Of a stretch of 64,000 nucleotides of DNA, positions 35,135 through 47,400 are shown one piece after another. The stretch is from NCBI RefSeq assembly GCF_963678635.1, contig NC_087062.1, forward strand, positions 26,190,833 through 26,254,832, read 5' to 3'. A program made the position numbers and the translations under genes. The DNA is from Symsagittifera roscoffensis. Lineage: Eukaryota; Xenacoelomorpha; Acoela; Convolutidae. Position 1 is the first letter of the stretch. Each line of letters begins with the position of its first letter. The notes under the pieces were generated by a model, which worked only from the letters and a program-made list of their open reading frames with translations, had not been told where the DNA came from and searched no databases.

Positions 35135-36600
35135 TCTTGCGACCATTGTAAACGGGGAGGATCTTTGTATTCGGGTGTGTTTAGTTTTTTCTTTTTGTTT
35201 TCTCGGCAAAACCTACTACCACAAAAAATCATTGGACTGGCTTGTGTGATATATCATTTTGACTATTCGTCCTAGTTCCAGCGAATTAAGCAAGCGAGCA
35301 GCCTTACAACAGCTTAATTAGGAGAAAATTAAATTTAAGTCCTAAAAACTAAACTTTAAGCAAATAAAATTATTCTTGAAATTTTGTAGCTCCAATTCTG
35401 GTAACCAGGAAGTTCAAATAATTGGAAAACTTTCTGCAAAAAAAACTTCTGAAATCTTTTGTTTTTTTTTATTTTTCTTTTTCTAGTCAGTTTTCTGAAC
35501 AATGTTTTTGTCCTATTTGGCTGTTTACTATGAATGTTAAATATGCTCAAATATAGTTTTACTTCAGACTTTTTTCATCACCCCGCAAAGAAAAACTAAT
35601 TTGAAAAAAAGCTTTATCTTGTAGTTTTTAAAGACTATGGTCGGCACAATCTGTGCTACTTGCACAGTAACCGGCTATCTTTATTTTCTTATAGATTCTC
35701 ATTGTTTTCCACACAAAATGAGGTACCAAAAACAATCATCGGATTGAGTTGAGTAATATATCATATTAAAATCCTTTTATTTATAAAACAATTTTAAAAC
35801 GTTGTCTGAGCGTCGAAAAAAACGGTTAAAAATTTATTGGTGTCAGTTTATCGTTGAGCGATTAAAGCGACCGAATTACCTTTGTTTTAATAATCTTAGT
35901 AATTTAGGCTAAAAAACTAATTTTCCTAAAAACAATGATTTTAGAAGTTTCGCTTTGCAATTTTTGCCCTTAAGAGTGTTCTGATAAGAATTTAAAAGTA
36001 TTCTGCAAAATTGTTTTTTGCCATTTTTCGAAGACATCTGTTGACAATTATGCCTAATTCGAAATTTTTCTCTGCGCTTGTATTGTTTTTTTTTCATCAC
36101 ACCACGCATTAAAACGACAGTAGTTCGAAGAAAACAAGAACAATTTTTTGCAGCTTTTATGAATGTGAACGGAAATTCGGTGCTACTTTTACAGCAACCA
36201 GCTGTCCTTCTTTATAATTTGGGGAAAATTAGCAACCAGCAAAATTTGCTCACACTAATGATCAGTCTTTTCATTAAATAAAGTATTGCCCATTTGATTT
36301 TCTCCAACAATTTTTAATAACTTTTCCTCATCTTTAATCTGGTGCTGTCAAATATGTAATACAAGATTGCAAATCTACACTTGTGTATCAAAAATCTTCT
36401 GGTTTTCAAGAACACAATGTTAAAGATTTTTTTAAGTGATTTTTGTGATTTTTTTAGACGTACAATGAACTTACTTTCCCAGTTTCATTAAGATTTTTCT
36501 TGTTAAATTTGAATATGGACTCCAAAAAGCAACTTTTCACTTTTAGAAGGAGAGACTAATTTTCACTCGAAACTTCAAGAGCTCAAAAGTTGAAAAGTAC
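35135..36600 (+). repeat. Diverged repeats, otherwise non-coding
   Basis: The phrases AATATATCATATTAAAA (35,754) and GGCTAAAAAACTAA (35,908) repeat the segment at 32.7-32.9 kb. CTACTTGCACAGTAACCGGCT (35,658) and CTACTTTTACAGCAACCAGCT (36,183) are related to each other, suggesting an old ~500 bp duplication. No gene is supported; ORFs at 35,909-36,281 lack motifs. Confidence 0.4.
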
Positions 36601-36618
36601 TCGCTGCGTACATTAAAT

Positions 36619-36943
36619 ATGCTAATCGAAATTCGCACAATTAGGAACATATCTCATCGAAATGAATCTACGGACTGCAATGTGGCAATACAACAAAAAA
36701 CGAGGAACCTCCCTTGCTCAGAACTGGACAAGTTTTTGAGAAAAACTGGCTACGTGTTTGCAAATTGCTCTGGCAATCTTGGCAACCAAGTTTGTATTCT
36801 TGGCTTGGGATTGCAAAAGTATCTTCAGAGCGGTGTTAAATTAGTCATTAAAACAACTCAATCCAACAAATTGGGAACAGTTTTCGATATTGAAAAAATC
36901 TGCAGAGCTGATGGATCAACATTTTGCATTATTTTGCCCGAAG
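36619..36943 (+). CDS. GT11 (alpha-1,2-fucosyltransferase-like) exon with LGNQ motif
   Basis: Glycosyltransferase family 11 enzymes add fucose in alpha-1,2 linkage in the Golgi. This open exon contains FANCSGNLGNQVCILGLGLQ, matching the N-terminal G-x-LGNQ motif of the family, followed by GVKLVIKT and a VFDIEKI patch in the expected spacing. It ends at a donor, CCCGAAG|GTATTA (36,943/36,944), leaving phase 1; reading on gives a chance hydrophobic tail (IIFLMFFLFLL), so the splice is preferred. The 5' limit is unsure: the ATG at 36,619 is only the ORF start, and acceptor-like sites are CAATTAG (near 36,654) and TTGCTCAG (near 36,720). Two upstream N-glycosylation sequons (NIS, NES) would fit a lumenal stem. 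Confidence 0.55.
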
Positions 36944-37593
36944 GTATTATTTTTTTAATGTTTTTTTTGTTCCTACTTTAGCAAAGAGTGATAGAATAAT
37001 TTTTCTAGGACTTTTAAGACAGTTTTTGCTCTCTAAAATAACATTGGTGGACAGGTTTCTGTTATTAAATTCTGATGTATAATATAAATATATTTCTAAT
37101 AAGATATTAGAGATGAACTCAAAATTGAAAAAGAAATGCACTCACAATTATTTTTCGTAGGATTACGGGATTTTGGAAAATCTCGTTGGGCCAATTTAGG
37201 ACCATTGAGGCTGTGGGCTAAAATTCCCGTTTTTTGTAACTAGAAATGCCATTTATACCAAATGAAAATGAAGGAGTATTTAAGCTCGGTGTTTTTTCTT
37301 TTGACAAGATTTAAATTAAAAACAGTTTAAGGCAAAATTATCAAAGCTATGAGTTAAAAAATGAGAATATGATGCATTCACCTGTAATTAATTTCTTAAA
37401 CTTTATGGGGATGGTATATTTTTGGATTTGGTCAACTTTAATGAGTAATAAAAACTTTTTTCTAGCTCTGTTATAACGCGTATGCAGTGATTTATTAAAG
37501 CTAAGAAATGGTATCGGTTTAGTGAAACAAACCAAATGATCCAAATTTAGAGAGGCTAGGCTACGCCAATTATGTCAAGGGCTTCAAAAAACA
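36944..37593. other. Intron-like AT-rich DNA
   Basis: It follows the GT11-like exon and precedes the LTR remnant. No further exon or repeat is recognised. Confidence 0.4.
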
Positions 37594-37822
37594 AAACTTT
37601 GAATACAGTTATTTTCCTTCTGGATATGCTCCAAGAAATAACTCGCAAAAACCAGTATACACTAGATCTATTGAGACTAGGAGATATAAGAGTAAGATTA
37701 AGATCGGTATTAGACTAAGAAGTTGGGCGAATCTATCCGGCCGAAAATAAGATAGCGTGACGAGCAGATGGTGTACTTTATCTGAAATTACTCTATGAGT
37801 ATAACCAATCAGTCATAACTCA
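37594..37822 (+). repeat. 5' LTR of element 2, truncated
   Basis: The segment from AAAACTTTGAATACAGTT to CATAACTCA aligns almost base for base with 54,146-54,382 (for example CCAGTATACACTAGATCTAT and CGAATCTATCCGGCCGAAAA). Sequence upstream of 37,594 has no counterpart in the 3' LTR, so the start of this LTR is missing or replaced. A primer-binding site follows two bases after its CA end. Confidence 0.75.
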
Positions 37823-37824
37823 TC

Positions 37825-37839
37825 TGGTGCGACCCAAAG
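37825..37839 (+). promoter_or_regulatory. Primer-binding site of element 2
   Basis: TGGTGCGACCCAAAG begins two bases after the LTR end. The first ten bases match the site of element 1, implying the same primer tRNA (3' end GGTCGCACCA). Confidence 0.7.
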
Positions 37840-39723
37840 TCTCGAACAAGACCTTAACTATTTTAGATTTAGAAAAAATAGATCTTAGAATTAGACAATT
37901 GCAAAATTGCAAAAATACAAGAAAGAATAGATAATTTAATAGAAATGTCTCTAAGTCTCAATAAATTTACGCCACTTTTTCAAACAATATCAGAAACACC
38001 ATGTATTGAAAGAAGACCAAGATCGTGGTGCGAAAGACAATCACGAATCGGACCACTCTGCTACATGATAGTACGACGGAAACCGGAACAAACTTTTGTA
38101 TTTAGAGTACTTTATGCAGTAAATTTAAATTTTCTATTACTGACTTGAAAATGGTTTGAAGAAAAAATCCTTCAACAACCTTACTGGTGCTAAACCTTTT
38201 AGCTTTACAATAACGATAATAAAAAGAACACAAGTCGTTCCTCCCAAAACCCAAAAAATCTGCAGTAAATCAAAATTTTCAAGAAAAAATTTATTAAAAA
38301 CAAAATACAAAAATTAGTTAGTACAAAAATCATTGTTAGTTTTATAAATTATTTATCTGATTTTCCTCATCCCAGCTTCATCACCTAAATCATATCAGCA
38401 AAAATTTAAAAAACTAAAATCATCAAAACCTTAACTTTTAAATTAAAGTTTATCAAGGCTTATCTTTGCTTTCAAAATCCCACTTATATCTAATAAACAG
38501 ATCATCAAGGCTTCCCTTGGATCTTTCATTTTAAATGAAACCTAAATGTATCTTATTTTATTACTGATCATCAAGGCTTTCCTTGGATCAAATCAGAACA
38601 ACTTCCCATAGTTCTCCCCTTCCCATAATTTTAAAAGTGTCTAACGACCTCAAACGTCGATTCACTACCCAACCCTTAAAAACGACCCAGGACTAATAGA
38701 AACTTTTGAAAACACTAACCATTTTAATTAAGTTAAACAGTGAAGAACTTCGGTTACTCATCATTCACTTGAACTCTTCCTCTTAGATGACCCAGGCTAA
38801 AACCTTTAACAATTTAGTAAGTCATAAAACGGTATCTAACGATCTACTTGTGTTCTAATTATACCTGAACCTTGTGGATAAATTTATTTTTTTCTAACCC
38901 TTGATCACAAGTCACAACCCTAGGTAAGATTAAGTAGGTACTCATAGTTTGAAACTTATTCACAAGAAAGTTAAAAAATCATTCTCACAATTTGATATAC
39001 TCTCTCTCAAACCCGTCAACCTCGACAATCTATGCCCCAAGTTAAGATAACCACACAAAAACTGAAAAGACTAACAGTTTAGGAAATTACAAACTCTAAC
39101 CCCTAAATATTGCATTCATCATCCTAAACCTTATGTCAAGAGATAATCTAGGTAGAAGCAAACAATCGTATTATATAATTGTTTAATTAAAAACGTAAGA
39201 TACAACCTTGTAATCACACCACACAGACAAACATTAGGATATATTAGGTCATAAAGACAAACACGAAAAAAAAAGACAATCGCAACAAAACAAAATTATT
39301 TTATAAAAAGACGATTTTCAAAACGAAGAAACGCGCCTGAGAATCAGAAACAAAAACATTGCAGGAACTTCAAGATTTAAAAGATTCAATAAATAAAAAT
39401 AACCCGATAGACAACTAAATATAGTTTTCCGACTCAGAAGCTACAACACCATCATCATTAAAAGGAAAACGCAAAATAAAAAAGTCATGTATCAACAAAC
39501 CAATACGTCTATATAATTGGAATCAACCAATAAGACATATTGAATATTACACACAAAACAAAACATGATCGATTACAACGAAAAATGCTGCGATAACTCA
39601 ATACTCCCCTTTTTCATAAAACCACAAAAAAGTCCCGCCCGAGGACCAGTACAATTTTGTTACAACTTAATTGTAAATTAATTCGAAAAAGGAAATAGCC
39701 CATGTAAACAAAAATTTCCTTAA
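37840..39723 (+). other. Leader of element 2 with ATCAAGGCTTnCCTTGGATC repeats
   Basis: Nearly 2 kb without a supported gene. A 67-codon ORF (37,945-38,148) near its start has no motif. Around 38,450-38,590 the near-palindromic phrase GATCATCAAGGCTTTCCTTG and variants occurs three times; each can fold through CAAGG/CCTTG. Position in the packaged part of the RNA makes a packaging or dimerisation role conceivable, but that is a guess. Confidence 0.45.
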
Positions 39724-41325
39724 GTAAGAATAAAACGACAAATCTTTGACCACTATCTCATATATATATGTAAAATCACATTATACTATGGTATATTTAC
39801 AATCGAAATTGCATCACCAAAATCAAATCACATAAGACCCCAAATACAAGCAGACGATATAGATGTAGATCTCAAAAGTTTTTACAGATTATTTAAAAAT
39901 ATACAACACCAAAATTCACAAAGAGCAAAGTCAATAATCACAAACGATGTGTTTTCAATCATCTATAGCAACCTATCCATACTAGAAATGAAAGAAACAC
40001 AAAGTGAGTCACCAACTCAAACATCCCGACAAACAACTGTAAGACAAGAAATGTCTGTTTTCTCAAAATTTTTAAATATAATCCGTGAAATTCTCACTAG
40101 TAATGAAATATGTTAAGCACGATCTACAAAAGCAAATAGCAGTGTTTATAATTGATTAATTTGTCCATAACAGTGATCTCACAGCACTATCAAGAAAAAG
40201 TTTTCGACCACAAAACTCATACGATGAAACTGTATTGGCAGATGAAACAGATTTTGTTTGGGACCCTGATTGGTCTCATCCCTTATTTATTAATATATCA
40301 ACTGATATATCAAGTCAAACAATTAGAACAATTTCTATCAATAAAGATTACGTTAGAAAAACTCCACTTACTATTGATGCAACACCTTTAAATTATAATG
40401 CATTATTCACTGACAGAACAGGAAACAATAGCTTAAATTCTACATTCATTAACACACAAGAAAATTTAAATGGAACAAGAAACTTTATTCAATAAGATAT
40501 TCAAACTCCATCACATTTCGTAAATGAAGCAATATTTGAAACAATGCCAGCTACAATGCAACATAGTATTTTACCCCATTCATCATACACTTAAAACTCC
40601 AAGAAACAAAAACGCAGCCTTTCCGCAAACAACTATACAATCCACGGTAAAACCTTTCGTTATTCCAAAATAATCACAAATGGACTATCAAACATTTGAA
40701 CCAGTAACGAAATCAAGACAAACAAACAAACAAAAGACGTCTAAAAGAAACACTTTCTCAGATCATAATTATAATTTTTTCGCAAAATCCAAAACAACAA
40801 AACCCCTTATATGAATAGTCAAAACCAATCACAAACACAAAATGATATTCAAAACGTACCACAACAAGCTTCTCACACAGTATTTTTTAACGATCAACCA
40901 CGAGCTACACTGGAACTGTGGCGAATATTATCCATTTTTTCAGCAAATAAAACATGACAAACAAATACCATATAAGGAACCAACCACATTAATCAGAAGA
41001 TGAAGAAAACTATCATCAAAATCAACAACAATTTATTACAAATCAGCAAAATAATAATTGGAACATTGATCAACTGGATCCAATGTATCAACCAGATCTT
41101 TTCAAACTATATACACGAAACGAATCAACACGACAAACCAGATATAATCCAACGTCATATAATAATAATATTCAATCACAAAACCCTGTAATTACACAAA
41201 AAAATCAACCAACTCAAATACAAATTTCAATCCCATTATCAGATTATTCACAACAACATGAAATAACAAAAACACAACTTAAAAATTTTTTTCAAAACCA
41301 AATGCCGCAGAATTATTACAGATGA
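39724..41325 (+). pseudogene. Gag N-terminal region of element 2
   Basis: Three open stretches in different frames precede the capsid-like part. 39,724-40,116: 130 stop-free codons with DDIDVDLKSFYRLFKNIQ and no early ATG. About 40,170-40,497: ADETDFVWDPDWSHPLFIN onward, acidic and Asn/Thr-rich. 41,083-41,325: Asn/Gln-rich MYQPDLFKLYTRNESTRQ. No domain is recognised. The position matches the upstream ORF of element 1. Frame changes separate the pieces. Confidence 0.5.
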
Positions 41326-42150
41326 CTATGAATCCATACCTTATGGGTGGATCTTCTATATCTTCAAATAAACCACTAATGGTATTCACAGGAACAGATC
41401 CTGAATTTTCAGTAGAAGATTTTTTAAATGCAGTCACAGCCAATTTAATTTTGATAACTGAACCAGTATACACACCACTTCATCAAAACTGGATACATAG
41501 ACGCACAGCTCTAATTCAAACCACACTTGATGGCGCAGCGCAAAAGTGGTTTTCACTTTTACCTATATATAAAAAATCAGTTGGAAAAGATTCACACAAG
41601 AATTTCAAAAAAGTTCGACTCTGAAAGAAACAACCAACACCAAAGAGTCTTATGCAATGAAATTCGTAGAATCCCAAATTAAACAATTGAACAACTTGCA
41701 GTAAGAATTGAAACATTAGCAAAAAAACTATATTCTCTTTATACGCATGACTATAAAAAACAAAAATGACAGAAATTTTAATGATGACTCTAACACCACA
41801 ATTACGGAAAGTAGCGATAAAAAAGAGAGCATCATATCCATCTTCAATTCGAGAACCCGATATAGACCTCAGAAAACTAGTAGATAAACTAGAACTAGCT
41901 GAAATCACTATGAAACTGGAAGAAACAGAAAATTCAAAATTATAATAAGTAAACAACATCCATACAACTATTTCACAAATAAATAATGTTCATGACTCTG
42001 ACAATGAACTAGCTGAAAAAATTACTCAAATATTGAATATCTACGAGAAAAATCCAAGTTTTAAAGGTAAACCATCATTCAAAAATTGAAAAAATGGTGT
42101 AATTATTGCCGTAGATATGGACATAGCGTTGCTGAATGTAGACAAAAGTA
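41322..42150 (+). pseudogene. Gag capsid-like region and CCHC knuckle of element 2
   Basis: The frame 41,322-41,624 reads LMVFTGTDPEFSVEDFLNAV, then WIHRRTALIQTTLDGAAQKW, the same FTGxDP and RRxALxxxxLxGAAxKW pattern as in element 1. After frame changes, remnants continue (KLELAEITMKLEE) up to a perfect C-x2-C-x4-H-x4-C knuckle, CNYCRRYGHSVAEC, at 42,098-42,139. Capsid then nucleocapsid is the standard gypsy gag order. Confidence 0.75.
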
Positions 42151-43100
42151 ATAAGATAATCAGAACAAACCACAAAAACATAGAGAACCAAATAAATCAG
42201 TTTATCAATATATAAAAAAAGACCAAAATTTACCAAACAGAAAACATTCACAGCAACAATAGTTCAGAAAAAATCACTCCCTGATATTTATAATACATCT
42301 AGAAAACAATCACCCTACAGGAATTACTATCGCGGAAGATCTCCAGATCGAAGAAATTCACCAAATTTTTCACAAAAAAGATATAGTCGATCAAACAGTC
42401 AAAACAATCAAAATCGAAATAGCTATTCAAGATCAAACTCAAACAGAAGTAACTACTCAAATTACAAAAGGAATTGTTCAAAAGGAACAACTCCCGAAAT
42501 AGATATTATTCAAACGACCGTTCTAGAAGTTCCTCATATAACCGAAACAGAAACTACTTAAGCAATAGGAATAGAGAATATCCAAATAACAGATAAGGAA
42601 ACTACTCAAACAATAGATCAAACTATAAAAATTATCACAATGATCACGTGACAATTCCAAGAACAGAAATGCTAATTATTCAAATCGACAAAGAAGTTAT
42701 TTTCAATCAACGCATAGAAATAATACACGATATCAAAATTCACAACAAAACTATAGAAGTAGTACACCTAAACATCAAAGACAAATTAACCAAGTACAAT
42801 CAACTGAAGAAACGGAATCAGACCCTCACGGTATTGATAACACAGAAAACACAGAATTACAACTAAATCACATAAATTGTGAATCCACAGATGATGAGAG
42901 CGAAACAGAAATTAGGCTTTCAATAAACATGCTCCAAATTGAAAATGAATACGAAACACCAATAGAATCGAATTATTACCAAAACAATCATTATCATTTT
43001 CAAAACCCCGACAATCCTCAAAAAGTAACAGACTATACCGAACAAGAACTTAAAGGAAGTTAACCACAAAAAAAATATATCAGAATACAACAAATAAAAT
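42151..43100 (+). pseudogene. Gag/pol linker of element 2, Ser/Arg/Asn-rich remnants
   Basis: After the knuckle, fragments such as SRKQSPYRNYYRGRSPDRR (about 42,298) and repeated NSNRSNYSN patches mirror the Arg/Asn/Ser-rich tail of element 1. An acidic segment near 42,800-43,000 (ETESDPHGIDNTEN) leads toward the protease. Stops are frequent. Confidence 0.55.
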
Positions 43101-43520
43101 ACAACTACCCAATGAAAAAGTTTGGACAATTCCACTTCTCTTAGAAAGTCCAAAGAGCAAAGATTTTCAATCACCAGACCGCGAAAATGATTTTTTAATA
43201 GACTCAGGAGCAGAACCAAACATTATAAATATTCCCACATGGAATGCAAAACAAACTTTACATCCAAAATTATTACCCTCAAGAACTTGAAGCAAATTAG
43301 CTACAGCACAAGGATCAAGTTTAACAAAGTTTGGAAAAATTCAATTATTCCTTGTTCCACTTGAACAATGGAACAGAATAAACTTTTAATTTAACCTTAC
43401 AAACAAACATTCCATATGACAGATATAAAACACAATATCGTTGGAATCCCACTATTAATATCCTAAGCAGCAAAATACATATAAAACATAAATAAACAAG
43501 AATGAAAAACAGATCACTTA
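43101..43520 (+). pseudogene. Aspartic protease of element 2, broken
   Basis: NDFLIDSGAEPNIINIPTW holds the active site; the DSGA codons are at 43,201-43,212. The following TAQGSSLTKFGKIQLFLVPL near 43,300-43,365 fits the next strands. A stop lies just after the active-site helix. 43,520-44,040 carries only stop-rich remnants of the protease/RT linker. Confidence 0.65.
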
Positions 43521-44042
43521 CATTCTTTCAAAGATTAAATAAACAACCACCATTTTTCTCCCAATTCTACCTATATATAACCAATAACGAAAACACCTGA
43601 AACCACTAGCAGGGTATGTGTATTACTTTTCAATAAGTCAATCCACCATAACAACATGAAACAAAACAACGACTATAAATGTTGGACCTTGAATTCAAGC
43701 CAATTCATATATTTTTCCTATTAACAATCTCATCAATCAAATACAAGAAAAATAAAAACTCAGATATAATTTCATCACATGTATACAATAACTTTTCATA
43801 TAAAATAACATTACCTCTAGGACTTTTAAGTTATTGTGAAACAAATAGAAATAGCATATAGAGTAAATAATATTTTGAAATTAATAGATATATTTCAATC
43901 AACAATTCGTAATGAAGAATTATCAATTAGGAAGATAACAAGTGATAAGAAACAAAACGAAGATTATTTTACAAAAACAGCATATTTTAAACCAACATTT
44001 CAGATATCAAAATATACCATTAAACAATAAAAACTCCTTGCA

Positions 44043-45147
44043 ATGTTCAATTTTCAACACTCTCAAAATACGCAAAAAGAATTTGAACAGCTAGCCGAAC
44101 TATTACCAAAATACCCAATGGTTTACGCTACATCTAAATTTGATGTTGGAAAATTAAATTCGACACTACACCTACCTCTGAAACCTGACGCAGTTTTCAA
44201 AAAACAACGAGTAAGTAAAGTTCAAATTCACTTACAAGATTACTACACTTATTAGAACAATATGAAATCATTTCCCCTGTAAAAAAAGAAGAACAACCAA
44301 AAGTAAATACATTCATAAACCCGGTTATTATTTTAGCTAAAGAAGACTCATTAAAAATCTTTTAAGACGCAAGATACCTCAATTTCCTCATTGATGAATC
44401 TAAACGTAACTGTCCCATAGTAGCAATTCAAGTAATTCTCACGAAAATAAACGGAAAAAACTTAACAACAGCTGATACAACCAAATGCCACTAGATGAAC
44501 AATCACGACGCTTAACACAATTCGTTATTGAAAACCAACAAAACGAATTTAATAGACTTTTCTACGGAATCTCCATAGGACCAGCAGCGTTCTCAGCTTT
44601 TATGAGTAAAAATTTTTGGCCTCTCATTCTAATTAAAAATGTCATAACATATTTAGACGATGTTCTCATGCAATCACAAACAAAAAACTAAATTTTAATT
44701 GTCTTAGATAAATATCATCAATTAATACTTAAAGAAAAAATGAAAGCAGCACCAGACAAGTCAAACTTTTTCCTCAACCGTCTAAAATTCCTTGGACATA
44801 CTACTGAAGAAAATACAAAAACTCCATTAAAATCCTGCATAGACGCAATCATAAAATTTCAACCTCCATCAAATGAAAAGAAAACCCAAGAAATTCTTGG
44901 AACGCTAAACTTCTTCAGTAAATACGTCTATAAAATGCAACTATATTTAAGACCATTTTATAACATTCTCAGACTGCAAAATAATTTTGAATGGACAAGA
45001 GAACATCAGAAACAATTTGAAGAAATAAAAACACTTCTCACTGAACAAATATCAAATACTATCCCAGATGCAGACCAACCATTTTATGCTATTTTATTGG
45101 CATCGGCGCATCATTATTACAATCTTAAAAAGAAACAAATAAAATGA
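44043..45147 (+). pseudogene. Reverse transcriptase of element 2, broken
   Basis: It begins with FDVGKLNSTLHLPLKPDAVF, the pre-finger segment common in gypsy RTs. DARYLNFLID (about 44,365) has a stop just before it. KINGKNLTTADTTKCHQMPL covers the first catalytic Asp, FYGISIGPAAFSAFM the F-G-x-x-x-x-P-x-x-F motif, and YLDD at 44,650-44,661 the catalytic pair. KFLGHTTEENTKTP and ILGTLNFFSKYV in 44,740-45,147 are the thumb and connection. Compared with element 1, the catalytic YLDD is intact, but stops at about 44,365 and 44,690 kill it. Confidence 0.85.
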
Positions 45148-45560
45148 ATCTTATTTCAGCAAACTCAAGACTTTTGACACAAGCTGAACCTAGAATCTCC
45201 ACGCCGCTTATGAGAGAATGCACTGCTATAATATATACTCTCACAAAATATGAAGTTTTAATACTTTGATCTAAACATCCAACAGTTCTATTTACAGACC
45301 ATAAAACTATAACTTTTCTTAACACAAAAATCAAATCCAAACCACAGAGTTTATAAATTTCATTTATTTTAAAGAAATTCTAAAACCTACATATAGTTTG
45401 GACTGCGGGAAAAAATCTTGCATTGTCAGACACACTCAGTAGAAACACACTACCTGAATTATTAACAAGAAAAACAACAGTAGAAATACCACAAAATATT
45501 AAGTTTTTTCTTGCAAAGGATGAAACATCACCACGATTAGCGAGCAAATATGCACTAAAA
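45148..45560 (+). pseudogene. RNase H of element 2, broken
   Basis: In a frame changed from the RT: ISANSRLLTQAEPRIS-like start, MRECTAIIYTLTKYEV with the Glu, LFTDHKTITFL with Asp at 45,297, then a stop-rich patch and TAGKNLALSDTLSRN with the last Asp near 45,430. The order and spacing match the RNase H of element 1. Confidence 0.75.
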
Positions 45561-46100
45561 ACTGACGTTGATCATGCATAAATAAATAATTTACATTACC
45601 TTCCATTATATTTAGATTGCCAAAATAATCACTACGAAGTAGAACTATTAGGGAACTTTCCGTTTAAATTGATAACATATTCATCATGGATCAAAGCAAA
45701 ACACAACAAAAACCACTCAGACAAAAAACATATAGGACAGACCTATTCCCATTAATAGAAAAAGAAAATCTAACTGATAATATAAATGTATCAGTACCTC
45801 CAGATATCGATTCAAAATTTAAAATAAATCAAGTTTTTAATCTACATGACCCCTAGCATAAATTATACCTCTTTCAAAAATAGAAATTGAAAATATCTTT
45901 CTACCAAATATAGAAATATTTACGTTTCAACTGCTACAAATTTTCCAAAACTTTGACCCAGTCATTAGACAGGTAAAGTCTTGGCACAATTATAAAACAA
46001 AACCCATAAAAGCAGACATCACAATTCTAGGGAACAAAACACTTCTTAGATACTTTAGAAAATTCAACATTAAATCTAAAAATGAAAGTAAAAATGTTTC
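45561..46100 (+). pseudogene. Pol spacer between RNase H and integrase, element 2
   Basis: Equivalent to the acidic linker of element 1. Only short open pieces remain, for example KTDVDHA, LPLYLDCQNNHYEVELLGN and NIEIFTFQLLQIFQNFDPVI. No domain is recognised. Confidence 0.45.
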
Positions 46101-46129
46101 AGGATACCAAACACCTGAATTGAAAGTAC

Positions 46130-46790
46130 CCTGTTTACCACTAAGAATGATACGCCTAGCATTTCACATTTTACATTCCTTGAACACTAAAGAACATGCA
46201 GGATCAGAAAAAAAACACACTCAAACTCTATTCAAAATTTTTACTTTCCAAATGCACCGAGTTGGATCAAAGTATTATGCAACGATTGCATAAACTTCCA
46301 GTTAAATAAACCATACCCACATCAGAAACAAATAGCAGAAAAACAAAATTTTAAAACACAAAGTTTTTATTTTAACCACAGAATCTCATTCGATACAAAA
46401 GGACCAATATCAACCTCTTCAGAAGGAAACTCATATAAAATTATCTTAGTTGACGCATTTACACACTATGTAGCACTCAACCCAGTACCTCATTGTAATG
46501 CCTATTTTGCATATACAACACTTTATGATCACTGGATAGCAAAATTTGGATTACCAGAAATCCTTGTCACCGATAATGGCACTGAATTCATAAAAAATGA
46601 AATCATCACAATATGTCATCTATACAATATTAAACACAAACCACGAACAACTCATGTCCTCTGGACTAATGGTTAAGTCGAAAGAATGAACCGTTCATTA
46701 CATGAATATCTCCGATGTATCATAAACGGAAATGCACTGAATGGTCAACAGATGTAAAACTATTCCCCTTAGCCTAAAATTCACAAATAA
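46130..46790 (+). pseudogene. Integrase of element 2, DD35E intact but ORF broken
   Basis: The zinc-binding part is seen as FHILHSLNTKEHAG and, after a frame change, LCNDCINFQ near 46,275. The core reads SFDTKGPI with Asp at 46,392-46,394, then YKIILVDAFTHYVALNPV, GLPEILVTDNGTEF with Asp at 46,572-46,574, and VERMNRSLHEYLR with Glu at 46,680-46,682. The last two are 36 codons apart, the classic D-35-E spacing. A TAA three bases before the Glu codon replaces the Lys usual in this NGxVE context. Confidence 0.85.
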
Positions 46791-47039
46791 CAACAACCTT
46801 ACGACTCTCACCTTATAAAATGGTTTTTAAACGAAAACCACGGAAACCAATAATGTCACAGCAAACTCCTCAAAAAACACACAAGGTTCTTGCCAATTTA
46901 AAAAAAGAGAATCAATTTTTTTTAGAATCTTCCATTACGTACACACGATGAAGATCATTTTTATCACACACAAATCTAAAAATTAGCTTCCGGCACACAT
47001 ACCGAATGGATTTCAAACAGAGTTAAAAAAACAGAATGA

Positions 47040-47268
47040 AATTTTTTGGATATTACTTTTTGTGTTACAAAACTTGGTTTTAAGACATACGTTCCGATTT
47101 TTAGGTTTGTAGCTGGTGTGAATCAAAAAAAATAGCCAAAAAACTATTACAAAGACAGAATTTCCAATCCCAAATAAGTTCACGGTTCACACCAGCTACA
47201 AACCTAAGAATTGGAACGTATATCTTAAAACCAAATTTTGTAACACAAAAAGGAATATCTAAAAAAAT
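47040..47268. repeat. Inverted duplication inside the integrase tail of element 2
   Basis: About 83 bp at 47,040-47,122 recurs inverted at 47,186-47,268 with few mismatches (GGTTTGTAGCTGGTGTGAA against TTCACACCAGCTACAAACC). The right arm lies in the coding direction (TPATNLRIGTYILKPNFV) and belongs to the integrase tail, so the left arm is the inserted inverted copy. The 63-base spacer has no feature. Confidence 0.75.
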
Positions 47269-47400
47269 TACAACCAATCCGAAAAGCACTATTTCAAATC
47301 ATTGACAAACTCACTGATGTAACATATAAACCTATTGCAACTATAATTTAAAGACCTCCAGGTCAAAATTAAGCAACAACCTGATATTTGACAACCGAAA
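47186..47400 (+). pseudogene. Integrase C-terminal GPY/F-like tail of element 2
   Basis: RIGTYILKPNFVTQKGISKK followed, after a frame change, by KLTDVTYKPIATI resembles the G-x-x-V-L ... K-L-x-P ... tail that follows the core in gypsy integrases. Broken by stops. Confidence 0.5.

Noticed and set aside
41516-43219. Minus-strand ORFs of 63-147 codons rich in Phe, Leu and Val
   Set aside because: They are antisense shadows of the A-rich gag/pol strand of element 2.
44365-46676. Alternative genetic code explaining in-frame TAA, TAG and TGA in element 2
   Set aside because: All three stops occur, together with frame changes, and adjacent host-like exons use normal stops; ordinary decay is simpler.
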